In this document: positions 31,179 through 40,756 of the stretch, piece by piece
Numbering within the stretch: position 1 is the stretch's first letter
Layout: each line of letters opens with the position of its first letter
Source: Citrifermentans bemidjiense Bem
Lineage (GTDB): Bacteria; Desulfobacterota; Desulfuromonadia; Geobacterales; Geobacteraceae
Assembly (NCBI RefSeq): GCF_000020725.1
Contig: NC_011146.1
Span: forward strand, 2,293,501 to 2,357,500
Reading direction: 5' to 3'
Length of the DNA stretch: 64,000 nucleotides
Position numbers and translations under genes: made by a program
The notes under the pieces: model-generated
Seen by the model: the letters and a program-made list of their open reading frames with translations, nothing else
What the model was told of the DNA's origin: nothing
Databases searched by the model: none

Positions 31179-32825
31179 ATGAGCGATTTGCTGATCCCCC
31201 GTACCGCGTCCGCCTACAATTACCCTTTGCTGATAAAGAACCTGTTGCTCTACCCGGTGGTCGACAACCCCGACCAGGAGATCGTATACCGTGACCTGTA
31301 CCGGGGCAATTACCGCCAACTGAGGGAGCGGGTGAAGCGGCTGGCCAACATGCTCACCGGGCTCGGCGTGAAGCCGGGGCAAACGGTGGCCGTGATGGAC
31401 TGGGACAGCCATCGCTACCTGGAACTTTTCTTCGCGGTGCCGATGATCGGCGCGGTGCTCCACACCATAAACGTGCGCCTGTCCGCGGAGCAGATCCTTT
31501 ACACCATCGACCATGCCGAGGACGACGTGCTGCTGGTCAACAGCGAGTTTCTCCCCATCATGGAGCAGATCCGCGGCAGGATCGACAACGTCCGCACCTA
31601 TATCCTCATCTCCGATGACGGCATGACGGAATGCAGCACCATCCCCGCCTGCGGCGAGTACGAACAGCTCCTGGCCCAGGCTTCGCCGGAGTTCGAGTTC
31701 CCCGACCTGGACGAGAACACCAGGGCCACGACTTTCTACACCACCGGAACCACGGGGATGCCGAAGGGGGTCTATTTCAGCCACCGGCAACTGGTGCTTC
31801 ATTCGCTGGGACTTTTGGCGACGCTCGGTTCCTCCACCTCGCACGCCTGTCTGCACCGCGACGACGTCTACATGCCGATTACCCCGATGTTCCACGTTCA
31901 TGCCTGGGGGGTCCCCTATATCGCCACCATGCTGGGGGTGAAGCAGGTCTATCCCGGGCGCTACCTGCCGGAAACCCTGCTGGAGCTCAAGGAGAAGGAA
32001 GGGGTCAGTTTCTCCCATTGCGTTCCGACCATCCTGCACATGCTCTTGAAGCACCCCCTTGCGGAAAAGATCGACCTGCGGGGGTGGAAACTCATCATCG
32101 GCGGCGCGGCTTTGTCGCGCAACCTCTGCGTCGAGTCGCTGAGGCTTGGCATCGACGTCTTCACCGGGTACGGGATGTCCGAGACCTGCCCGATCCTCAC
32201 CATTTCCAAGCTCACACCGGAGATGCTGGAACTATCCCACGCCGAGCAGGCGGAAATCCGCTGCAAAACGGGTCTTGCCCTGGCCTTAGTCGATCTGCGC
32301 GTGGTCGACAGCAACTTCAACGAGCTCCCCCGCGACGGCGTCAGCGCCGGCAACGTGGTGGTGCGCTCCCCCTGGCTTTCGCAGGGATACCTGAAGGATC
32401 ACAAGGCCTCCGAGCGTCTCTGGGAGGGGGGGTATCTCCATACCGGCGACGTGGCGGTGCGGGACGAGCTGGGCTATCTCAAGATCACCGACCGGAGCAA
32501 GGACGTGATCAAGGTCGCCGGCGAATGGGTTTCCTCGCTGGAGCTGGAGGACATTGTCGCGCATCACCCGGCAGTAGCCGAGGTGGCGGTGATAGGGAAG
32601 CCTGACGAGAAGTGGGGCGAGCGCCCCCTGGCGCTGGTCGTTCTCAAGCCGACCGAGGGGACGAAGGTGACCGATAAGGAGATCGCCCACCACGTGAGGG
32701 AGTACGCCGACAAGGGTGTGGTGAGCAAGCAGGTCGTCCTGGTCAAGGTGAAGCTCGTTCCATCCATCGACAAGACTAGCGTTGGAAAGATCAACAAGGT
32801 GGCACTGCGGGAGAAATATCTCTGA
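31179..32825 (+). CDS. Fatty-acyl-CoA synthetase (AMP-dependent ligase)
   Basis: 548 residues of the ANL superfamily. The P-loop TTGTTGMPKGVYFSHRQLV (about 185-203), the GYGMSETCP motif (about 330) and the YLHTGDVAVRDELGYLKITDRSKDVIK hinge are all present, as is the C-terminal catalytic lysine in TSVGKINK. It activates a medium- or long-chain fatty acid as acyl-AMP and then acyl-CoA. The ATG at 31179 is preferred over the adjacent TTG at 31176, with ACAGGAG 8 nt upstream. Confidence 0.92.
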   Translation: MSDLLIPRTASAYNYPLLIKNLLLYPVVDNPDQEIVYRDLYRGNYRQLRERVKRLANMLTGLGVKPGQTVAVMDWDSHRYLELFFAVPMIGAVLHTINVRLSAEQILYTIDHAEDDVLLVNSEFLPIMEQIRGRIDNVRTYILISDDGMTECSTIPACGEYEQLLAQASPEFEFPDLDENTRATTFYTTGTTGMPKGVYFSHRQLVLHSLGLLATLGSSTSHACLHRDDVYMPITPMFHVHAWGVPYIATMLGVKQVYPGRYLPETLLELKEKEGVSFSHCVPTILHMLLKHPLAEKIDLRGWKLIIGGAALSRNLCVESLRLGIDVFTGYGMSETCPILTISKLTPEMLELSHAEQAEIRCKTGLALALVDLRVVDSNFNELPRDGVSAGNVVVRSPWLSQGYLKDHKASERLWEGGYLHTGDVAVRDELGYLKITDRSKDVIKVAGEWVSSLELEDIVAHHPAVAEVAVIGKPDEKWGERPLALVVLKPTEGTKVTDKEIAHHVREYADKGVVSKQVVLVKVKLVPSIDKTSVGKINKVALREKYL

Positions 32826-32874
32826 GAGTGAGACAGGGTGGAAAATGAAGGGAGCTAAAAAGAAGGAGTTCAGC

Positions 32875-33783
32875 ATGAACGCGCTGGAGATTGAGGTGGC
32901 CATCGCCGCGCTTCATTCCACAGGGGACTACCTGGTACTGCGGCGCCTGAACCTCGCGCGCGACGCTCGCCTCGCCCGCAAGGCCCCGGAGTGCTGCCAG
33001 GTCGCCCTTTGCCTGGACACCGAGACCACCGGACTCGACTATAAGCGGGACAAGGTCATCGAACTGGGGATCGTCGCTTTCGAGTACGACCCCGAGACCG
33101 GCGAGATCTTCAGGATCTCCGAGCGCTACTCCGGCTTTGAAGATCCGGGGTTCCCCATCCCGGAAGAGGTGAAGGAGATTACCGGCATCTCGGACGACAT
33201 GGTGCGCGGGCAGGCGTTCGACGACGCCTTCATCAACCTCCTGGCCGAGAAGTCCCACATGGTGATCGCCCATAACGCCGCCTTCGACAGGAAGTTCGTC
33301 GAGGCGCGGTTCCCGGCCTTCACCAAGCTCCCCTGGGCCTGCACCGTGTCGCAGATCGACTGGGGGGCGGAGCGGGTGTCTTCGCGTACGCTGGAATATC
33401 TCCTTTTCAAGACCGCTTCTCTCACCATCAACGCACACCGTGCGCTCGACGACGCCGAGGGGGTGTTGGGGCTTTTGCTGGAGCGGCTTCCGGTTACCGG
33501 CGCGCCCATCTTCCAGACTTTATTGAAGAGAGCGCACGAGGTCACCTCGCGGCTTTATGCCGTCTCCGCACCCTTCGACAAGAAGGATCTTCTCAAGGAC
33601 CGCGGCTATCGCTGGAGCGACGGGTCACAGGGGGGGAGCAAGGCATGGTGGCGCGATGTGCCTGCCGAGGCCGAGCCGGAGGAGCTCGCCTATCTGGCGA
33701 ACGAGATCTATCCCAGGGGGAACACGAGCGCCGTGCAGATAATGAGGTGCGACGCGTATGCGAGGTTCTCCGCGCGGGAGTAA
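32875..33783 (+). CDS. DnaQ-like 3'-5' exonuclease
   Basis: 302 residues from ATG 32875 after AAGGAG. DEDD-family exonuclease motifs: VALCLDTETTGLDYKRDKVI (ExoI, DxE), MVIAHNAAFDRKF (ExoII) and INAHRALDDAEGVLGLL (ExoIII, HxxxxD). After the nuclease domain, a 90-residue C-terminal extension ends in WWRDVP...LANEIYPRG, found in a subset of pol III epsilon-like proteins. It is a standalone proofreading or repair nuclease, not the main epsilon subunit as far as context shows. Confidence 0.9.
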   Translation: MNALEIEVAIAALHSTGDYLVLRRLNLARDARLARKAPECCQVALCLDTETTGLDYKRDKVIELGIVAFEYDPETGEIFRISERYSGFEDPGFPIPEEVKEITGISDDMVRGQAFDDAFINLLAEKSHMVIAHNAAFDRKFVEARFPAFTKLPWACTVSQIDWGAERVSSRTLEYLLFKTASLTINAHRALDDAEGVLGLLLERLPVTGAPIFQTLLKRAHEVTSRLYAVSAPFDKKDLLKDRGYRWSDGSQGGSKAWWRDVPAEAEPEELAYLANEIYPRGNTSAVQIMRCDAYARFSARE

Positions 33784-33788
33784 AACCT

Positions 33789-34068
33789 AAGGCGGAACAC
33801 AGAGGTCTCGGAGGTCCACGGGGGGCACTGAGGTTTTTCTGGAAAAGGCAAAAGGCACTCACCACAGAGGTACACAGAGGAAGCACAGAGGAAAGCAAAA
33901 AGCTAAAGCCTTTGGTTCACCCCCAAAAAGGTTTTCATTTTCCTATTTTTGTTTTTCCTCTGTGATCCTCGGTGGTGAAAGCTTTTCGTTTTTCCTGCTT
34001 CTGTTTTTTCTCTGTGCTGCCTCTGTGTCCTCCGTGTCCTCTGTGGCGAAGATCTTAAGGTTTTTCTA
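33789..34068. repeat. Long imperfect hairpin, cacagagg family, copy 1
   Basis: The left arm begins AAGGCGGAACACAGAGGTC and runs through repeated ACAGAGG words to about 33900. The right arm (33945-34068) is rich in CCTCTGTG words and is the imperfect complement. The whole 280-nt gap is taken up by it; no gene. Other copies are at 57841-58056 (complete) and 51143-51205 (left arm only). Confidence 0.85.
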
Positions 34069-34080
34069 GGAGGTTACTTC

Positions 34081-35280
34081 ATGAGCTTCGACAACGCCGG
34101 AATACTGATCGTCGGTGGCGGCATTATCGGCCTTACCATCGCCCGCGAACTGGTGAAGCAGGGCCACGGCGACATTGTCATCATCGAGAAGGAACCGGAA
34201 CTGGGCGTCCACGCCTCGGGCCGCAACAGCGGCGTGCTCCATGCCGGCATCTACTATTCACCGGACAGCCTCAAGGCCAAATCCTGCTTGAACGGCAATT
34301 TCCTGATGCGGGAATACTGCAAGGAAAAGGGGCTGCCGCTGCTGGAAAGCGGCAAGGTCATCGTCACCCGCACCGCGGCCGAACTCCCGGTGCTGGACGA
34401 ACTGCACCGGCGCGCGACTGCCAACGGCGCCAAGGTGGAGATGATCGACGAGAAGCAACTGGCCGCAATCGAGCCGAACGCCCGGACGGTGGAGCGCGCG
34501 CTCTTCTCGCATTACACGGCGGTGGTGGACCCGAAAGCGGTGCTGAAGAGCCTGAAAAAGGACCTGGAACGGACCGGAAGGGTGAGGCTTCACCTCGGCT
34601 GCAAAATGCTAGGCCTTAAGGGAAGCTCCACGGTGGTGACCAACAAGGGGGATATAAGCTTCGAGAGGTTCATCAACGCAGCCGGCGCCTACTGCAACAA
34701 GGTGGCGGGCTTCTTCGGGGTGGGTTCCAAATACCGGTTGATCCCCTTCAAGGGGGTGTACCGGCTGCTGAAAAAGGATGCTCCCTTTACCGTCAACTCC
34801 AACATCTATCCGGTGCCCGACATCCGGAACCCCTTTCTGGGGATCCACTTCACCCGCAGCGTCCACGGCGACGTCTATCTGGGACCGACGGCCATTCCCG
34901 CTTTCGGGCGTGAGAACTACGGCATCCTGTCTGGCATCGACGCCGAGGCCTTCAGCATCGCCTGGCAGGACCTGGTCCTTTTCCTCCTCAACAGGCCTTT
35001 CCGTAACGTCGCGCTCTCGGAGCCGCTCAAGTATTTCCCCTCTTACTTCTTCCGCGACGCCGCAAGGCTGGTGAAGGAGCTGGCCCCCTCCGACGTGGTG
35101 CATGCTTCCAAGGTGGGGATACGTCCGCAGCTGGTGGACTGGGAGAAGAAGGAGCTGGTGATGGATTTCCTGGTGGTGGCTGACGGCTCTTCGCTCCACG
35201 TGCTGAACCCGATTTCCCCCGCTTTCACCTCGTCGATGGATCTGGCGCAGGGGATGGTGGCGGAGCATTTCTCTTCCTGA
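34081..35280 (+). CDS. lhgO: L-2-hydroxyglutarate oxidase
   Basis: 399-residue FAD-dependent oxidoreductase. The dinucleotide fold ILIVGGGIIGLTIARELVK is followed by EKEPELGVHASGRNSGVLHAGIYYSPDSLKA, the LhgO/DAO signature. LGIHFTRSVHGDVYLGPTAIPAFGREN lies at the substrate side. It oxidises L-2-hydroxyglutarate to 2-oxoglutarate, passing electrons to quinone. It is monocistronic, with AGGAGG just upstream and a GC-rich palindrome downstream. Confidence 0.9.
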   Translation: MSFDNAGILIVGGGIIGLTIARELVKQGHGDIVIIEKEPELGVHASGRNSGVLHAGIYYSPDSLKAKSCLNGNFLMREYCKEKGLPLLESGKVIVTRTAAELPVLDELHRRATANGAKVEMIDEKQLAAIEPNARTVERALFSHYTAVVDPKAVLKSLKKDLERTGRVRLHLGCKMLGLKGSSTVVTNKGDISFERFINAAGAYCNKVAGFFGVGSKYRLIPFKGVYRLLKKDAPFTVNSNIYPVPDIRNPFLGIHFTRSVHGDVYLGPTAIPAFGRENYGILSGIDAEAFSIAWQDLVLFLLNRPFRNVALSEPLKYFPSYFFRDAARLVKELAPSDVVHASKVGIRPQLVDWEKKELVMDFLVVADGSSLHVLNPISPAFTSSMDLAQGMVAEHFSS

Positions 35281-35298
35281 AGCCGCTCGTTCGCCTTC

Positions 35299-35326
35299 TC
35301 TCCCCCTCCCGCAAGGGGAGGGGGGA
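35299..35326. repeat. GC-rich REP-like palindrome between convergent genes
   Basis: CTCCCCCTCCCGCAAGGGGA followed by GGGGGAC, between lhgO (+) and the NtrC-type regulator (-). Identical core to 217-245. It is placed where a bidirectional terminator would be expected. Confidence 0.8.
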
Positions 35327-35345
35327 CTTACCCTTACTTCCCCTT

Positions 35346-36767
35346 TTACGACGCCTGCAGCTTCAGCCGCTTGTTCAGGGTCTGGCGCCCCATGCCCAGG
35401 ATCTTTCCGGCTAACCCCTGGTTCCCTTTGGCCAGCTTCATCGCCTCGGCGATCATGTACTGCTCCACTTCGTCCAAAGTCGGGAAGTGCCCGAAGATGC
35501 CGCAGAGCGGATTCTCGCCTGCGGCGGCCGGTGTGGAACAGTCGAGAGTCGGCAAGGGGCGCTCGTGGCCGATGACGCCGCGGAAGGTCTCCATGGAGAG
35601 AATGCCGGAGTTGTGCCGCAAGACGGCGTCGAACACGAGCGCCTCCAACTCCCGGATGTTGCCAGGGAAGTGGTAAAGCGCGAGCATGACGGCAAGCTCG
35701 GGGGGAGGGGTCGGCTTCTTCTTGCCCAGGCAGTCGGCGGCGCTTCCCAGGAAGTGTTCCAAAAGGAGCGGAATGTCGTCCAGCCTGTCCCGCAGCGGGG
35801 GGAGATGCACCCGGTGCCCGCAGAGCCGGTAGTAGAGGTCGTTGCGAAATTTCCCCTGCTTGATCAGCTCCTGAAGGTCGCGGTTGGTGGCGAGCACCAG
35901 ACGCGCGTCGCTCTTCTTGATGAAGTCGGAGCCGACGGGGTAGTACTCCTGCTCCTGCAAAAGCCTCAAGAGCTTGATCTGCGACATCTCGTTGAGGTCG
36001 CCTATCTCGTCTAAAAAGAGCGTCCCTCCGGAGGCGCGGGTGATCAGGCCGTCCCGGGCCTGGTCGGCGCCGGTGAAGGCGCCTTTCCTGTGACCGAAAA
36101 GGGTGTCGGAAAACATGTTGTCGTCGAGCCCTGCCACGTTGAGCGCCACGTACTCGCCGCTGCAGCCACTCAGGTTGTGGATCGCCCGGGCTATCAGCTC
36201 CTTGCCGGTGCCGGTCTCGCCGGTAATCGTTACCGCCTGCCTAGTGCCGGAAATCACCTCGAGGTACTGGAAGATGGCCCGCATCGCCTTGTTGCCGGTG
36301 ACGATGCTCCGGAAGGCCTCGGGATGGTCCAACCGGTCGGTGAACATGTACTGCTTCAAGGCGGTGAGCTCGTTGGCGAGGGAGCGCATCTCCAGGGCTT
36401 TCCTGACCGAGGTGATCAGCCGCTTTACGTCAATGGGCTTCACCAGGTAGTCGAAGGCCCCCTCCTTGATGCAATTCACCACGGTTTCGACGTCGTTGTT
36501 GGCGGTGGCGACTATCACCTTGATCTGAGGGTGTTGCGAGATTATCTGCGGCAGGAGTTCGAACCCGGAGAGGTTCGGCATGCGCAGGTCCAGGACGATG
36601 ACGGCGAATTCTTCTCTGGAAAGAAGCGACATCACCTTGCTGCTGTCGTTTTCGATGACTACATCGGCGTGCCCGGCGTTGTTGAGGCAGCTCCGGCAGG
36701 TTTCCAGTATCTGCGCCTCGTCGTCGATGAGCAGAATCCGTTGCGTGTACTTCATTTCTTTGTTCAC
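35346..36767 (-). CDS. NtrC-family sigma-54-dependent response regulator
   Basis: 473 residues. A receiver with Asp60 (VIVLDLRMPNLSG) and Lys in LVKPID; the AAA+ domain with Walker A GETGTGKE, the sigma-54 contact loop GAFTGADQ and FLDEIGDL; and a C-terminal Fis helix-turn-helix (LAGKILGMGRQTLNKRLK). It is the last gene of the chemosensory/kinase operon; its GTG start overlaps the stop of the preceding kinase by 4 nt. It is the most likely transcriptional output of that operon. Confidence 0.93.
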   Translation of the reverse strand: MNKEMKYTQRILLIDDEAQILETCRSCLNNAGHADVVIENDSSKVMSLLSREEFAVIVLDLRMPNLSGFELLPQIISQHPQIKVIVATANNDVETVVNCIKEGAFDYLVKPIDVKRLITSVRKALEMRSLANELTALKQYMFTDRLDHPEAFRSIVTGNKAMRAIFQYLEVISGTRQAVTITGETGTGKELIARAIHNLSGCSGEYVALNVAGLDDNMFSDTLFGHRKGAFTGADQARDGLITRASGGTLFLDEIGDLNEMSQIKLLRLLQEQEYYPVGSDFIKKSDARLVLATNRDLQELIKQGKFRNDLYYRLCGHRVHLPPLRDRLDDIPLLLEHFLGSAADCLGKKKPTPPPELAVMLALYHFPGNIRELEALVFDAVLRHNSGILSMETFRGVIGHERPLPTLDCSTPAAAGENPLCGIFGHFPTLDEVEQYMIAEAMKLAKGNQGLAGKILGMGRQTLNKRLKLQAS

Positions 36768-38317
36768 TTTTTGCGCTCCTCCTGCCTTGCCGAACAGTGG
36801 TCTGCTCCGTGCCTCGTGTTTTCATCGGGGAGGGTGAAGTAGAAGCAGGCCCCGAGCCCTACCTCTCCCTCGGCCCAGATCCTGCCGCCGTGGCGCTGGA
36901 TGATGCGCTGCACGGTGGCGAGTCCTATGCCGAACCCCTTGAACTCCCGCTCCGAGTGGAGCCGCTGGAAGGGGCTGAACAGTTTGTCGGCCAGCGTCAT
37001 GTCGAAGCCGGCGCCGTTGTCGCGCACGAAGTAAACGAGCTCCCCGCTCTCGTCCAGGGAGGCTACTTCGACCGCGGCGTCTTCCCGGTTCGCCGAGTAT
37101 TTGCAGGCGTTGGAGATCAGGTTTTGCAGCACCACCTTCAAAAGGTCGGGGTCCCCAAGGGCCGTCATCCCGGGGGCTATGCTGAAGGTCACCCGCCGCT
37201 GCGGTTCGCTCAATTGCTGGGAGGCGCAGACCAGGGAGGTAAGCTGGCTCAAATCAACCTCGGACCGGGTCATCTCGCTGCGGCTCACCCGGGAGAATTC
37301 AAGCAGCGTCTTGATCAACTGGTTCATGTTGACGGTTTCGTCGAAGATGATCTTGATGAAATCCTTGCACTGCTCGTCCAGCGTCGCGCCGTAAAGCTCC
37401 AGTATCACCTGGCAGTAGCCGTTGATGTTGGTCAGCGGCGTGCGCAGATCGTGCGAGACCGTGTAGCTGAACCCCTCCAGGTCGCGGTTCGCGAGTTCCA
37501 GTTCCTCGGCTCGCGCCGCGAGGTTCCGGTTCAACGCCTCGATCCGTCGCTCGGACAGCACCCTTTCGGTGATCTCCTCCTGCACCGCGACCAGGTCGCT
37601 GAGAGCGCCGGTCTCGTCGTAGACGGGGGAGAGGGAGGTGGACTCGTAGAAAACCTCGCCGTTCTTCTTCACCCCCTCGAACTCGCCGTGCCACTCCTCT
37701 CCGGCTGCGACCCGGTCCCATAGTTCGGCTTTTCCTTTCAGCGACTTCAGGTTTTTTCCCAGCACCTCGCCGGGCTCGTAGCCGGTCAGCGTGGTGAACC
37801 TGGGGTTCACGTAGTCGATCACCCCTTCAGGGTTGGCGATGACGATGCTGCTGGCGCTCTGCTCCACCGCCCGCGAGAGCCTGCGCACGAACACCTGGTG
37901 GGCCAATAGCTCCCTTTCCTGGGTGAGGGTTGTAAGCGCGCTTTCCACCGCCGCGAAGAGCTTCGAGCTGTCTATCGGCTTCAGGACGTAGCGGCTGATC
38001 CCCAGCTCGATCGACTCGATCAGGTACTCCATGTCGGAATGAGCGCTGGTGACGATCACCGGGAGGGAAGGTTTTTGCTCCATCATTTCCCGCGCCATGT
38101 CGATGCCACTCATGGCCGGCATCTTGATGTCGGTCACCACGAGGTCGGGTGCGTGCTCCCGGAAAAGCGCCATGCCTTCGGCGCCGTTTGCCGCGCTTAA
38201 AAGGGCGAGCTTGGGAAAGCGCCGCTGCAAAAGGGAAAGCACCGTCTCCCTGGTGACCTGCTCGTCCTCCACGTACAAAAGGGTGAAGCCCGGGTCCTCG
38301 ATGGCTAATCCGCCCAT
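36764..38317 (-). CDS. REC-PAS-histidine kinase
   Basis: 517 residues. N-terminal receiver (Asp63 in VVTDIKMPAMSG), coiled coil, PAS/PAC (about 145-260, SSIVIANPEGVIDYVNPRFT), then HisKA with FSYTVSHDLRTPLTNING and HATPase with LQNLISNACKYS, DNGAGFDM and GFGIGLATV. No membrane segment, so it is cytoplasmic. Its ATG follows the preceding gene's stop by 1 nt. It is likely to be phosphorylated by CheA or the neighbouring kinase and to drive the downstream NtrC regulator; this is inferred from order. Confidence 0.92.
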   Translation of the reverse strand: MGGLAIEDPGFTLLYVEDEQVTRETVLSLLQRRFPKLALLSAANGAEGMALFREHAPDLVVTDIKMPAMSGIDMAREMMEQKPSLPVIVTSAHSDMEYLIESIELGISRYVLKPIDSSKLFAAVESALTTLTQERELLAHQVFVRRLSRAVEQSASSIVIANPEGVIDYVNPRFTTLTGYEPGEVLGKNLKSLKGKAELWDRVAAGEEWHGEFEGVKKNGEVFYESTSLSPVYDETGALSDLVAVQEEITERVLSERRIEALNRNLAARAEELELANRDLEGFSYTVSHDLRTPLTNINGYCQVILELYGATLDEQCKDFIKIIFDETVNMNQLIKTLLEFSRVSRSEMTRSEVDLSQLTSLVCASQQLSEPQRRVTFSIAPGMTALGDPDLLKVVLQNLISNACKYSANREDAAVEVASLDESGELVYFVRDNGAGFDMTLADKLFSPFQRLHSEREFKGFGIGLATVQRIIQRHGGRIWAEGEVGLGACFYFTLPDENTRHGADHCSARQEERKK

Positions 38318-38318
38318 G

Positions 38319-39677
38319 CTACACCTCGATCCTGAATTCGGCCCCGCCCTCGATGTTTCTTGCGGTGAGCGAGCCGTTCATGCTTTTTTCCACGATGTTC
38401 TTGGCCATGAAAAGGCCGATGCCGGTTCCTTTCTCCTGCTCCTTGGTGGTGAAGTAGGGCTCGAAGATCCGCCCCAGGACGTGCTCCGGCATGCCTCCGG
38501 CGTTGTCGACGATGGTGACCACGATCTTGCCGTCTTCGTAATCTATGCTCACCAGCAGCTTAGGCTGGGCCGGTTTCCTCTCCCCGAAGGCGTCGATGGC
38601 GTTGGTCAGGATGTTCAGGAGCACCTGGGAGAACTCGTTGGGGTGCCCGGTTATGTTCGGCGCGTGGCCGCAGTGGACCTCGGACCTTATCCCCTTGTCG
38701 GCGAGGCTCCCCTCGATGAGGCTGAGGGTTTTTTCCACGACCAGGCAGGGGTCGAAGCTGGTCTTCTCCTTGTCGGGCATGAAGAAGTTCCTGAAGTCGT
38801 CGATGGTCTGCGACATGTGCCGCACCATCTGCATGATCTTGTTGGTGCTGGAGTCGAGGTACTCCTTGTTGAAGTTGCCGTACTCGTAGCTCAGCGTCAG
38901 GTCCTGCACCAGCAGCCCAACGGCGTTCAGCGGCTGGCGCCACTGGTGGGCTATGTTGCCGATCATCTCCCCCATGGCGGCCTGGCGGCTTTGCTGCATC
39001 AGCACCTCGTCCTTTTTGCGCAGCTCTTCCATCGCCTGCAGCCTCTCCGCCGTCTCCTGGGTGAGCGCCGCGGTCCGCTCCTTCACCCGCTGCTCCAGCT
39101 CGCGGTTCAGGTTGGACAGGGACGCCTTGGCCCCCAGAAGCTCCTGGTTCTTTTCGGCGGCGAGCTCGTAGGTCGAGAGCAAAAGTTCGATGGTGTGGGC
39201 GCTGTCGGCCTGTACCCGGTAGTTCTTGCCGTGGTAGCTGATGGCGACCTCTCCCTCTTTCTCCCCCATGCGACAGGCCCGCTCTCCCTGCAGTACGTCT
39301 CGGATCCTGTTGAGCAGCAGCTTGTCGCTGTAGGGCTTGGACACGAAGTAGTTGGCCCCGGCCTCAAGGCTGTGCAAGACGTCGGAGGGGTCGTTCAGGT
39401 GGGTGAGCAGGACGATGGGGGTGTCCTTTATGGATTCCATTCCCCTGACTCGGCGGCAGAGTTCGAAGCCGTCCATCTCGGGCATCAGTATGTCGCTGAT
39501 CACCAGGTCCGGTTGCCGCTCGCGGATCTGCTCCAGCGCGTCGCTTCCGTTTCTGGCGATCGCGACGCGGTACCCCTCGCCGGCGAGGAGCTGTTCAAGG
39601 AGTTTCGCCTGGGTCGGGCTGTCGTCGACGATCAGGATCAGGTATGGTGCCGTCTGGCCGTTGTTGCTCTTCTGCAT
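38319..39677 (-). CDS. REC-histidine kinase (NtrB-like)
   Basis: 452 residues. Receiver with Asp62 (VISDILMPEMDG), a coiled coil (about 165-230), an H-box NIAHQWRQPLNAVGLLVQDL and HATPase motifs LLNILTNAIDAF, VDNAGGMPE and GTGIGLFMAK. The HQWRQPL type is common in deltaproteobacterial kinases. No sensor or transmembrane region: input must come by phosphotransfer or binding. It is 12 nt downstream of cheB. Confidence 0.92.
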   Translation of the reverse strand: MQKSNNGQTAPYLILIVDDSPTQAKLLEQLLAGEGYRVAIARNGSDALEQIRERQPDLVISDILMPEMDGFELCRRVRGMESIKDTPIVLLTHLNDPSDVLHSLEAGANYFVSKPYSDKLLLNRIRDVLQGERACRMGEKEGEVAISYHGKNYRVQADSAHTIELLLSTYELAAEKNQELLGAKASLSNLNRELEQRVKERTAALTQETAERLQAMEELRKKDEVLMQQSRQAAMGEMIGNIAHQWRQPLNAVGLLVQDLTLSYEYGNFNKEYLDSSTNKIMQMVRHMSQTIDDFRNFFMPDKEKTSFDPCLVVEKTLSLIEGSLADKGIRSEVHCGHAPNITGHPNEFSQVLLNILTNAIDAFGERKPAQPKLLVSIDYEDGKIVVTIVDNAGGMPEHVLGRIFEPYFTTKEQEKGTGIGLFMAKNIVEKSMNGSLTARNIEGGAEFRIEV

Positions 39678-39689
39678 GAAGCTCCTTCC

Positions 39690-40745
39690 TTACTTGGACG
39701 CACCCTGTGCGCCTTTCTTGGTAACCGCCAAAAGCAGGTTGATGATCCCCTCGGGGGAGAGCACGTGCTGCACGGCGTCGATCTTTATCGCTTCTCCGGG
39801 CATACCGAAGACCATGGAGCTTTCGCGGTTCTGCGCGATGCAGAGGCCTCCGCGCCCCTTTAGCGTCTTCAATTCGACGGCGCCGTCCTTGCCCATCCCG
39901 GAGAGGATGATGCCGGCCGCATTGGCGCCGTAGCTTTTGGCGACCGAGCGGAAGAGGACGTCGATGGAGGGGCGGACCCCGTTTTCGGGGGGGGCGCCGG
40001 AGAGGGCGATCCTTCCGGCCGGGGTAGCTTCCATGTGGCAGCCGTCCGGCGCCACGTAAACCTCTCCCGCCGCGATGACCGTCCCTTCGGCGGCAAGCCG
40101 CACCGGCATCCGCGAGTGGAGGTTCAGCCAGTGCACGAAGTTCTCGGTGAAGCCTACTGACATGTGCTGCACTACCAGGACGGCGGCCCCGAAATCTTCA
40201 GGAAGCGCGGCGAGGATCCGGTGCAGCAGCGGGGGACCGCCGGTCGAGGCCCCGATGGCGACCACCTTGACGGGGGCTAAGGGCTCCTTTAGCGGCGACT
40301 TGGGCCACTGGCCAAGGGCGCCGGGGGCGAAGACGCGCCGCACCACCTTGATCTCCGACATGAGCTTTATGTGATGGATCAGGCTCGCCACCGACTCAGC
40401 GTAGCCGGGGGTTCCCACCGGGGCGGGCTTTGGGAGCACCATCAGGACGCCGGCCTCCATGAAGCGGAAGAGGAGGTCCGAATCGCGCGTGTCGATCTTC
40501 CCCGAGACTACGACGATGGGGACCGGAGAGGTGGACATGATGGCGCGGGTCGCGTCCAGGCCGTTCATTCCGGAGAGGTGCAGGTCCATGGTGATCAGGT
40601 CGGGCTTCAGGCGCGCGGCGGCCTCTACCGCCTCCTCGCCGCTTTCCGCGACGCCTATCACCTGCAGTTCTGGGTCCGCCTGAAAGGCCGCCACCAAAGC
40701 CTTCTGCACCGTTTTCGAGTCTTCCACCACCAGTAGTCTGATCAT
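39690..40745 (-). CDS. cheB: Chemoreceptor glutamate methylesterase
   Basis: 351 residues: a receiver (Asp54 in LITMDLHLSGMNG), linker, and the CheB catalytic domain with Ser167 in GASTGG, His in VQHMSVGF and Asp in GMGKDGA. Demethylates or deamidates the MCP and is activated by CheA phosphorylation. It follows cheA by 11 nt. Counterpart of WspF in Wsp-type systems, by position and composition. Confidence 0.94.
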   Translation of the reverse strand: MIRLLVVEDSKTVQKALVAAFQADPELQVIGVAESGEEAVEAAARLKPDLITMDLHLSGMNGLDATRAIMSTSPVPIVVVSGKIDTRDSDLLFRFMEAGVLMVLPKPAPVGTPGYAESVASLIHHIKLMSEIKVVRRVFAPGALGQWPKSPLKEPLAPVKVVAIGASTGGPPLLHRILAALPEDFGAAVLVVQHMSVGFTENFVHWLNLHSRMPVRLAAEGTVIAAGEVYVAPDGCHMEATPAGRIALSGAPPENGVRPSIDVLFRSVAKSYGANAAGIILSGMGKDGAVELKTLKGRGGLCIAQNRESSMVFGMPGEAIKIDAVQHVLSPEGIINLLLAVTKKGAQGASK

Positions 40746-40756
40746 CTGGTCCTCAG

